Below are positions 57,566 through 64,000 of a stretch of 64,000 nucleotides of DNA, in pieces. The stretch is taken from positions 434,001 through 498,000 of the forward strand of contig CBDBEL010000001.1 of the NCBI GenBank assembly GCA_965204415.1, given 5' to 3'. The notes beneath the pieces were generated by a model. That model did no database searches. It was given only the letters and a program-made list of their open reading frames with translations, and had not been told where the DNA came from. How positions within the stretch are numbered: the stretch's first letter is position 1; each line of letters opens with the position of its first letter. The position numbers and the translations under genes are program-made. Source of the DNA: Aldehydirespirator sp965204415 (GTDB taxonomy: Bacteria > Actinomycetota > Acidimicrobiia > Acidimicrobiales > Aldehydirespiratoraceae).

Positions 57566-58771
57566 TCAAGGCCTAACGTCGACCAGCACGCGGTGGTAGA
57601 CGGCCCGGACGGCCAGGGCCTCCCGTAGTTCCGCGGTCATGTCCTCGGCGAACTCGGACCGGTACCCGGCGTCGAGCACGACCGAGACCGCGAACTGCAG
57701 CCCGGAGAACAGGCCGATGAAGGCCGACACCAGCACCAGCGGCCGGGTGAACAGCAGATCCTCGCCCCACAGAGGGATCTGCACCGCCCATGACTCCCGC
57801 CAAGTCAGCTCGGACAGCGTGGTCCAGTCCAGCAGGGTCGCCTCCCGCACCGTGAAGATCCCGAACAGCACGTAGAACGCGGTCACGATCAGCGCCACCA
57901 GCATGATCTGGATGCTCTGGGACACGAACAGGAGCAGGCTCACGTTCATCCGGGCTCGGCGGCTCAACCGCGGCGAGTCGGGCGGAGCGGCCGAGTCCCC
58001 GGGCACCAGCGGCTCGACCGGCGTGCCCGCACACCGGGACCGCACATCGGACCATGATGAGAACCGGGCCAGGTCCACTGCCAGGCGCCGGACCGAGATC
58101 GTCACGAACAGCGTCCCCACCGCCACCAGCAGCGCAGCCACCATCGCGAAGTACGGCAGTGTGAAGTCGTGGGCCACCTGCCACATCTCGGCGTTGAGAA
58201 AGATGAAGGCCGAGAACACGAGCAGGATCGGCAGCGACTTGGCCAGGAGCGTCGTCATCCGGCCGACCTGGCGACCCAGCTGACCCAGCGACCACCGCAC
58301 CATCGGAACCAGCCCCCAGCTGGTGACGAGGTAGGCCACACCGAGCACCACGGCGTTGACCACCACCATGAACCCGGCGTCCTCGACGACCGAGCCGGTC
58401 GCGCCGAGCCCGGCGAAGACCGCCGGCAGCCCGAGATACGCCAGGATCTCCCAGAGGCCGACCCTGTCGGGCAGCTGCCACAGCCGCCTGCCGCGCAACT
58501 GGTTGACCAGAGCCACTGCCGCCGCGGCCACCGCTAGACCCAACATGAACACCCCGGCCTGGGCCCAGCCGGTCCACCGGTCGCCGAACACCAGGAAGAA
58601 CTCGAGGACGACCACGAAGCCCAGGAACGGCGCCGCTCTGGTGAGCACGTCGGTGCTGGCCGAGTAGTCGTGTATCAGATGCGGCAACCCCTGCCGGACG
58701 AACCACCGCTCGCAACGGCCTCGCTCAGCGGCAAGGTCGAGTTCTCCGCCCAAGCCTTCCGCGGACCCCAT
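57566..58771 (-). CDS. Multi-spanning membrane protein of unknown function
   Basis: A 401-residue integral membrane protein with about eight hydrophobic segments (FLGFVVVLEFFLVFG, GVFMLGLAVAAAAVALV, LPILLVFSAFIFLNAEMW, LLFVSQSIQIMLVALIVTAFYVLFG). A soluble loop rich in Ser/Arg/Pro (near residues 240-280) separates two membrane halves. It resembles actinobacterial hypothetical membrane proteins; I recognise no transporter motif. ATG at 58771; longer frames upstream are shadows of the next gene. High GC returns here, marking the right edge of the island. Confidence 0.8.
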   Translation of the reverse strand: MGSAEGLGGELDLAAERGRCERWFVRQGLPHLIHDYSASTDVLTRAAPFLGFVVVLEFFLVFGDRWTGWAQAGVFMLGLAVAAAAVALVNQLRGRRLWQLPDRVGLWEILAYLGLPAVFAGLGATGSVVEDAGFMVVVNAVVLGVAYLVTSWGLVPMVRWSLGQLGRQVGRMTTLLAKSLPILLVFSAFIFLNAEMWQVAHDFTLPYFAMVAALLVAVGTLFVTISVRRLAVDLARFSSWSDVRSRCAGTPVEPLVPGDSAAPPDSPRLSRRARMNVSLLLFVSQSIQIMLVALIVTAFYVLFGIFTVREATLLDWTTLSELTWRESWAVQIPLWGEDLLFTRPLVLVSAFIGLFSGLQFAVSVVLDAGYRSEFAEDMTAELREALAVRAVYHRVLVDVRP

Positions 58772-58813
58772 GACGGAAACCCTAACGGTGGCGCTTGTCC
58801 GTATCGTGGGGTC

Positions 58814-59263
58814 ATGGACCTGCAGACTCTCATCGACCGGGCCGAGATCACCGACCTGCTCACCCGCTACGCCCGGGCCGTCGACCGCCAGGACTGGGAG
58901 CTGTTCCGGACCGTCTTCACCCCTGACGCCCGCATCGACTACACCCAGGTGGGCGGCATCGCCGGCGACCTCGACACAACCGTCGGCTTCCTCACAGAGG
59001 TCATGGCAATGTTCGAGGCCATGCAGCACCTGATCTCCAACATCGACATAGACATCGACGGAGACGAGGCCAAGGTGACGGCGATGGTCTACAACCCGCT
59101 CAAGCTGCCCGACACCCCCATGTGGGCCACCGGCGGCTGGTACCACCACGAAATGGTGCGCACCCCTGACGGCTGGCGCAGCCGCTCGCTGGTGGAGGAG
59201 GCCGGCTGGTTCGACGGCGTTCCCGAGCCCGCCAAGCCCTCCGGCGAGGACCAGGCCGGATAG
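58814..59263 (+). CDS. NTF2-like (SnoaL/ring-dioxygenase-beta-type) protein
   Basis: A 149-residue alpha+beta cone-fold protein: IDRAEITDLLTRYARAVDRQDWELFRTVFTPDA, IDYTQVGG, HLISNIDIDIDGDEA, and WYHHEMVRTPDGWRSRSLVEE. This matches the SnoaL-like domain, which includes isomerases and dehydratases with a conserved Asp/His pocket. It is often encoded beside CoA-transferases in steroid or aromatic metabolism. ATG at 58814. The CoA-transferase follows 45 bp later. Confidence 0.83.
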   Translation: MDLQTLIDRAEITDLLTRYARAVDRQDWELFRTVFTPDARIDYTQVGGIAGDLDTTVGFLTEVMAMFEAMQHLISNIDIDIDGDEAKVTAMVYNPLKLPDTPMWATGGWYHHEMVRTPDGWRSRSLVEEAGWFDGVPEPAKPSGEDQAG

Positions 59264-59308
59264 GGCTGGCGCACGCACAGGCCCGGACCCCGCAAGGATC
59301 GAAGCACA

Positions 59309-60499
59309 GTGCCCGGCCCGCTGCACGGAGTGCGCATCGTCGAGATGTCCGTCGCGGTGACCGGCCCGCTGGCCGTGGGCCTGCTGGTCGATCAGGGCGC
59401 GGAGGTGGTCAAGGTCGAGGAGCCCGGCTACGGCGACCAGGGCCGCTACGTCGGGGTGGCCTCGGGCGGCATTTCGGCCCTGTTCCAGATGTGCAACCGG
59501 GGCAAGCGCTCGATCGCGGCGGACTGCACCGACCCTCGGGGGCGCGACATCGTCCTCGACCTGTGCGCCGGCGCCGACGTGTTCGTGCAGAACATGCGGC
59601 CGGGCGTGATCGAGCGTCTCGGGCTCGGCTACGACGCAGTCTCGGCCCGCAACCCCGGCATCGTCTACCTGTCGCTGTCAGGGTTCGGCCCCGACGGCCC
59701 CTACACCCACCGCCGGGTGTACGACTCGGTCATCCAGGCCCAGTCGGGGTTCGTCGGCAACCAGACCGGCATCAACGACGAGTCCCCCCGCTTCCTACGC
59801 CAGGCCGCGGTCGACAAGGTCACCGCCTACACCGCCGCGCATGCCGTGACCTCGGCCCTGTTCGCCCGGGAGCGGGGCGCAGGAGGCCAACACGTGCAGT
59901 TGTCCATGCTGGACGCCGCGGTGGCGTTCCTGTTCGCCGACGCGGCCGCCCACGAGGTCGCGCTCGACAACGACCAGCCCCAACTGGCCCAGTCGTTCTC
60001 GGCTCACCAGCGGGCCATCGCCTTCGCCGACGGTCACGCGGTGGTGGCCGCGGTGACCGACTCCGAGTTCCACGGCATGGCCCGAGCCGTGGGCGTGGAC
60101 TCGTCGGACCCTCGGGTGGCAACCATGACCGACCGCCAGAGGAACCGGCCCCAGACCAGCGAGGTCTTCCGGGCCGTGCACGCGGCCGCGGCCACTATGC
60201 CCCTGGCCGAGGCGGTGGAGGCGCTCGACCGTCACGAAGTCCCCTTCGGGGTCGTGCTCGGCGTGGAGGACATCGCCACCGACGCCCAGACAGTCCACAA
60301 CGAGATCTTCACCGAGCACGACCACCCGCACATGGGGCGGGTCCGCCAGCCCCGGCCCGCCCCCCGGTTCTCGGCCACGCCCGCCGAACTGCGCGAGCCG
60401 TCCTCGCCCGCCCACGGGCAGCACACCGACGAGGTTCTCGCAGAGTTGGGATGGGGCGACCGGATCGACCAGTTGAGAACCGACGGTGTGATCAAGTGA
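59309..60499 (+). CDS. CaiB/BaiF CoA-transferase family protein
   Basis: A 396-residue class III CoA-transferase: GVRIVEMSVAVTGPLAVGLLVDQGAEVVKVEEPGYGDQGR at the start, NRGKRSIAADCTDPRGRDIV, ADVFVQNMRPGVIERLGLGYD, and YLSLSGFGPDGPYTHR. It moves CoA between carboxylic acids (formyl-CoA, carnitine, bile acids, alpha-methylacyl racemase relatives). The exact substrate is unknown. The start is GTG at 59309. Its stop overlaps the Nudix GTG (GTGA). Confidence 0.88.
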   Translation: MPGPLHGVRIVEMSVAVTGPLAVGLLVDQGAEVVKVEEPGYGDQGRYVGVASGGISALFQMCNRGKRSIAADCTDPRGRDIVLDLCAGADVFVQNMRPGVIERLGLGYDAVSARNPGIVYLSLSGFGPDGPYTHRRVYDSVIQAQSGFVGNQTGINDESPRFLRQAAVDKVTAYTAAHAVTSALFARERGAGGQHVQLSMLDAAVAFLFADAAAHEVALDNDQPQLAQSFSAHQRAIAFADGHAVVAAVTDSEFHGMARAVGVDSSDPRVATMTDRQRNRPQTSEVFRAVHAAAATMPLAEAVEALDRHEVPFGVVLGVEDIATDAQTVHNEIFTEHDHPHMGRVRQPRPAPRFSATPAELREPSSPAHGQHTDEVLAELGWGDRIDQLRTDGVIK

Positions 60500-61305
60500 A
60501 CGACGCCACCGAACCCGACGCCACCGAACCCGACGCCACCGAACCCGACGCCAACAGCCTGAAGCAGGCCGCGTACCGGCGCGAGGTGCTGCAATTCGAC
60601 GAGTGGCGCCAGCAGTTGGAACGCAACGGGGAGGCGCCCGCCATCCCGGCCGCCACGGTGGTCGTGCTGCGAGACGGTCCCGGCGGCCTCGAGTCGCTGA
60701 TGCTGCGCAAGAACTCCAGGCTCGCGTTCGGCGGCATGTGGGTGTTTCCCGGCGGCCGCATCGACGACGCCGACCACGACGGCACCGGTGACCTGATCGC
60801 GGCGGCCCGCAACGCCGCGGCCCGCGAGGCCGGCGAGGAGGCGGCCGTCGTGCTCGACCCGGCCGACCTGGTGCACTTCTCCTACTGGATCCCGCCGCCG
60901 CTGGCCCCCAAGCGCTTCGCCACCTGGTTCTTCGCGGCCGAGGCGCCGTCGGAGGACGTCAGCATCGACGAGGGGGAGATCGTCCGCCACGAATGGATGA
61001 CGCCCCATGAGGCCAGGCGCCGCCGCGACGCCGGGGAGATCGAGTTGATCGCCCCGACGTGGGTGACGCTCCACACCATCGGCCATTTCACCACCGTGGC
61101 CGGCGCGCTGGAGGGGCTCGGCCAGCGCCGCTCCCGCCGCTACGAGACCCGCATCGGGCAGGGTGAGCAGGGCCCGGTGTCACTGTGGCACGGCGACGCC
61201 GGATACGAGACAGGCGACCCGTCGGTGCCCGGCCCCCGCCACCGCCTGGAGATCACCCCGGACGGCTACCTGTTCGACGAGTCCGGCTACTCCGACACCG
61301 ACTAG
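60496..61305 (+). CDS. Nudix hydrolase
   Basis: A 269-residue Nudix protein. The Nudix box is GGRIDDADHD...AREAGEEAAVVL (Gly-Gly start, REAGEE catalytic end), preceded by MWVFPGG. The N-terminus carries three copies of TEPDA from a 15-bp tandem repeat (60502-60552), probably disordered. Family members hydrolyse nucleoside diphosphates linked to a moiety X; with the CoA-transferase upstream, a CoA or acyl-CoA pyrophosphatase is possible. GTG at 60496 overlaps the previous stop. Confidence 0.86.
   Translation: MNDATEPDATEPDATEPDANSLKQAAYRREVLQFDEWRQQLERNGEAPAIPAATVVVLRDGPGGLESLMLRKNSRLAFGGMWVFPGGRIDDADHDGTGDLIAAARNAAAREAGEEAAVVLDPADLVHFSYWIPPPLAPKRFATWFFAAEAPSEDVSIDEGEIVRHEWMTPHEARRRRDAGEIELIAPTWVTLHTIGHFTTVAGALEGLGQRRSRRYETRIGQGEQGPVSLWHGDAGYETGDPSVPGPRHRLEITPDGYLFDESGYSDTD
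60502..60552 (+). repeat. 15-bp tandem repeat in the Nudix gene
   Basis: About 3.4 copies of GACGCCACCGAACCC encode repeated DATEP at the N-terminus. In frame; probably slippage. Confidence 0.8.
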
Positions 61306-62213
61306 CCGGACGCAGTCGCCGGCCGGGCCAGCAGGTCCTCGATGAGCGCGACCAGCTCCAGGGGCCGGTCGCCCTGGATGGAGTGGCCGGCGCCGTCGAC
61401 CACCACATGGACGGTGCCGGGAAGCCGCCGCGTCCACTCGGCCACGTCGGCGTCGTCGATCACGCTCCAGGCCCCGCCCTGCCACAGCGCGGTCGGCGCC
61501 GAGATGCCCGACACCTTGTCCCACAGGCCCTCGAACGCGATCTCCGCTCCCCCGCCGTCCTTCCAGTCCCGCATCCGGTCGTAGTTCCAGGTCCAGCGAC
61601 CGTCAGGAAGCTCGTGGGCGTTGTGGAGCACGCCCCGGCGCAGCGACGACTCGCTGCGGGTCGGGTTGTGCTCGATGGTGCGGTCCAGGATCGCCTCGAA
61701 GCTGTCGAAGTGCTCGGGACCGTCGACGAAGGCGATGATGGGCTCGGCCTTCTTGTGGTCGGTGCCCGGCGTCACGTCCACGATCCCGAGTCTCCGCACG
61801 AGACGGCCATGATCGGCAGCCAGGCAGATGGCGGTCAGGCCGCCCAGCGACATGCCCACCACGGCTTCGGCGGTGGGTGCCAGCGCCTCCATCGCCACGG
61901 CCACGTCGCCCGCCATCGACACTGGCCCGTAGTCGTGGGCCGGCCGGTGGTCGGAGTGCCCGTGGCCGGGCAGGTCCACCGCCACCAGCGGTCGTCCCAG
62001 CGCCAGCGCCACCGTGTCCCAGGTGTGGGCGTTCTGGGCGCCGCCGTGGACGAGTACCAGCTCGGGCTCGGCCGTTCCCCACACCAGCGCCGACAGTCGA
62101 AGCCCCGACGGCAACTTCACCGACTCCCGGCGGACGGCGGGAGGACCGGGCCATTCGAGGCCGTGCTCGGCTGCGTTCTCTGCGAACAGCCCGAACTCGT
62201 CGTAAGCAACCAT
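61302..62213 (-). CDS. Alpha/beta hydrolase
   Basis: A 303-residue hydrolase. The oxyanion region is LVLVHGGAQNAHTWD, DLPGHGHSDHRP follows, the nucleophile elbow is AVVGMSLGGLTAI, the acid is probably in VDVTPGTD or later, and the catalytic His is in VVDGAGHSIQGD. It fits esterases or C-C bond hydrolases; the substrate is not predictable. ATG at 62213. It converges with the Nudix gene by a 4-bp overlap. Confidence 0.86.
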   Translation of the reverse strand: MVAYDEFGLFAENAAEHGLEWPGPPAVRRESVKLPSGLRLSALVWGTAEPELVLVHGGAQNAHTWDTVALALGRPLVAVDLPGHGHSDHRPAHDYGPVSMAGDVAVAMEALAPTAEAVVGMSLGGLTAICLAADHGRLVRRLGIVDVTPGTDHKKAEPIIAFVDGPEHFDSFEAILDRTIEHNPTRSESSLRRGVLHNAHELPDGRWTWNYDRMRDWKDGGGAEIAFEGLWDKVSGISAPTALWQGGAWSVIDDADVAEWTRRLPGTVHVVVDGAGHSIQGDRPLELVALIEDLLARPATASG

Positions 62214-62336
62214 CCGGCGATGCTAGAGGCCGAGCGGAGGGCCGCGCTGTGTGCCGACCCGAGGCCGCTGCCAAATTCCGGTTCCCAGGGTGAATAATCC
62301 CCCCAAACCGCCGGAAGTTCGTTTGCAAGGGCTCCG

Positions 62337-63149
62337 CTAGGCGGGCTCGCGCCGGCTGCGGCGGCGGGAGGCCCGGCCCGACGTCACCGGCGGGTCCCAA
62401 CTGAACCGCCACGCAGCCACCGCGGCGCCGGCTGCCAGCCACAGGGCCAGCACTCCGAGCCGGTGCCACTCGATGGCCGGCGCCTCCGAGAACGGGTTCA
62501 TGGCCTCGCCGAAGGCCAAGCCGAAGTGCTTGAGCGGGAAGATGTCCCCGAGCAGGTCCAGCCAGGCCGGAGTCTCGCTGCCGAACGGGACGAAGATGTT
62601 TGAGATGAAGGCCATCGGCAGGAGGGTGGCGTTGGCGATCGGCACCGCCATGGACACCGACCGGGCCAGCGCGGCCAACCCCAGGCCGAGCGCCGCGAAC
62701 GAGGCCGACCCGAGCGCGAAGGTCAGGAGCATGGCCGGGACCTTGGCCGCCTCGACGTTCACGCCGTAGGCGACCACACCGAGCGCGACCATGGCGGCGA
62801 CGCCCAGCGCCGCGATCCACACCGCCGACACCACCACGCCGCCGAGGTAGGTCCAGCGCGGCATGGGCGTGCCCCTGACCCGCTTGAGGATGCCGAGCTC
62901 GCGCCGGCTGGCCAGGTTGATGCCGATGCCGGTGTAGGTGGACGACGCGGCCGCGAACACGGCCAGGCCGGGCGTGTAGAACTGGCTGCTGTTCACCCGG
63001 CCGTAGACGGTGTCGAAGGCGTCGTTGCCGAAGATGGCGGTGAACAGCACCAGCATCAGGATCGGGAACACCAGGGTGAAGAAGGCCGCCACCGGCGTGC
63101 GCCAGAAGATCCGGTTCTGGTGGAGTGCGCCCCGCCAGAGCGATCTCAT
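62337..63149 (-). CDS. ABC-2 type exporter permease
   Basis: A 270-residue membrane protein with about six hydrophobic segments (FFTLVFPILMLVLFTAIFG near the N-terminus; LLPMAFISNIFVPFGSETPAW, with the ABC-2 fold's NIFVP motif). DrrB/YadH-like permeases export drugs, lipids or polysaccharides. ATG at 63149 overlaps the ATPase stop (ATGA). The frame opens farther upstream inside the ATPase gene, which is a shadow. Confidence 0.88.
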   Translation of the reverse strand: MRSLWRGALHQNRIFWRTPVAAFFTLVFPILMLVLFTAIFGNDAFDTVYGRVNSSQFYTPGLAVFAAASSTYTGIGINLASRRELGILKRVRGTPMPRWTYLGGVVVSAVWIAALGVAAMVALGVVAYGVNVEAAKVPAMLLTFALGSASFAALGLGLAALARSVSMAVPIANATLLPMAFISNIFVPFGSETPAWLDLLGDIFPLKHFGLAFGEAMNPFSEAPAIEWHRLGVLALWLAAGAAVAAWRFSWDPPVTSGRASRRRSRREPA

Positions 63150-64000
63150 GAGTCGCTCCCCGCTTCGTCGCCACCGCCCCGGTCGCCGTCCACGAGCCCC
63201 AGATAGACGTCTTCGAGGCTCGGAGTCGAGACGGTCAGTCCTTCGAGTTCGATGCCTCGTTGGGCGGCCCAGCCGGTGAGATGGGCTAGGTCGGCGGTGG
63301 GAGTGTCGGTCGTGATCTCGACGTGGCGGCCCCGCCCGACGATCTCTCCCGACACCGGGGCCAGCAGGTCCGGCACCGGCTCGGCTCGGTCGGGCACCGC
63401 GAAGCGGATCAGCGCCGAGCCGGCCCGGGCTCTCAGCTCGCTCGGCGTTCCCTCGGCAACGATGCGGCCCCGGGCCAGCACGGCCACCCGGTCGGCCAGA
63501 TTCTCGGCCTCGTCGAGGTAGTGCGTGGTGAGCAGCACGGCCCGCTGCTCCGACGCCAGCCGTTCGACCAGCTCCCACCCCCGCCTTCGGGCCGCGGGGT
63601 CGAAGCCGGTGGTGGGCTCGTCGAGGAAGACGACGTCGGGGTCGCCGGCCAGCCCGAGCGCCATGTCGATGCGGCGCTGCTGACCTCCAGACAGGGTGGA
63701 GATGCGGGCGTCGGCCTTCTCGTCCAACTCCACGAGCTCGATCAGCTCCTGGGCTGGAACCGGGCGCGAGTAGGCGGCACCGTAGAAGTCGATGGCCTCC
63801 CGCACCGTCAGCTCGGGGTCGATGCCCGACGTCTGCAGCACGATGCCGATCCGGTCCCGGAACGACGCAGGGGCGGACGCGGGATCTGTGTCCAGTACCC
63901 GCACCGTTCCCGAGCTCCGGGTGCGATGCCCCTCCAGGATCTCAACGATGGTGGACTTGCCCGCGCCGTTGGGGCCCAGCAGAGCGAACACCTCGCCCCG
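63146..64000 (-). CDS. ABC exporter ATP-binding protein (5' end beyond window)
   Basis: At least 284 residues are visible; the N-terminus is cut by the window edge just ahead of Walker A. Motifs: LLGPNGAGKSTI, Q-loop VLQTSGIDP, signature LSGGQQRRIDMALGL, Walker B VVFLDEPTTGFD, switch His LLTTHYLDEAE. The C-terminal domain (DRAEPVPDLLAPVSGEIVGRG) is typical of DrrA-like multidrug or lipid exporters. It pairs with the following permease. Confidence 0.9.
   Translation of the reverse strand, partial: RGEVFALLGPNGAGKSTIVEILEGHRTRSSGTVRVLDTDPASAPASFRDRIGIVLQTSGIDPELTVREAIDFYGAAYSRPVPAQELIELVELDEKADARISTLSGGQQRRIDMALGLAGDPDVVFLDEPTTGFDPAARRRGWELVERLASEQRAVLLTTHYLDEAENLADRVAVLARGRIVAEGTPSELRARAGSALIRFAVPDRAEPVPDLLAPVSGEIVGRGRHVEITTDTPTADLAHLTGWAAQRGIELEGLTVSTPSLEDVYLGLVDGDRGGGDEAGSDS

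Overview
The window reads as a high-GC actinobacterial chromosome segment, most likely from the Acidimicrobiia or a relative. The evidence is a multifunctional 2-oxoglutarate decarboxylase (KGD), the mismatch endonuclease NucS, a mycothiol S-conjugate amidase (Mca), an F420-type LLM oxidoreductase, many GTG starts, and GTGA/ATGA gene overlaps. No rRNA, tRNA, CRISPR array or intact insertion sequence was found.

Layout. 1-3526 holds a thiamine ABC transporter (thiB-thiP-thiQ) read leftward behind a clear TPP riboswitch. 3610-17752 is mostly housekeeping: a dolichol-phosphate-mannose-synthase-like glycosyltransferase with a GtrA domain, exonuclease III, a Kef-type antiporter, a UvrD-like helicase, a small zincin, a secreted plant-type leucine-rich-repeat protein, KGD and a CysQ-like phosphatase. 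17784-22435 is a small defence or toxin-antitoxin scrapyard: an internally deleted hsdM, a DUF6036 nucleotidyltransferase pair with a palindromic operator, DUF3800 and Fic remnants, a divergent small pair, and a HEPN-MNT pair. 22719-40805 returns to metabolism and housekeeping: a sugar or aldol operon with a frameshifted dehydrogenase, several SDRs, NucS, a VanW protein, a PAP2 phosphatase, an LLM oxidoreductase, a nuclease, Mca, MgtE-type and TrkA/PhoU proteins, an orphan ParA, and a RecB-like Fe-S nuclease.

41023-57414 has visibly lower GC and different codon use, and looks like an acquired island. It carries a degenerate ImmA-like protein with a conserved partner, a type IIA topoisomerase pair in the order A then B (ParC/ParE-like), and, diverging from it, a seven-gene overlapping operon. 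That operon is a three-gene module (GHKL ATPase, protein B, protein C) present twice, as diverged paralogues, with a PAPS-reductase-like PP-loop protein between the copies. I do not recognise it as any named system, and it is the main candidate for an undescribed conflict or DNA-modification system. A LexA-type GAAC-N4-GTTC palindrome lies in the divergent intergenic region. 57566-64000 is ordinary again: a membrane protein, an NTF2-like protein, a CoA-transferase, a Nudix hydrolase, an alpha/beta hydrolase and an ABC-2 exporter.

A second novelty is an interspersed repeat of about 150 bp with four copies. Three follow or overlap the 3' ends of genes in the same orientation, and a core copy lies in frame inside a nuclease gene. 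The same reading frame stays open in every copy.
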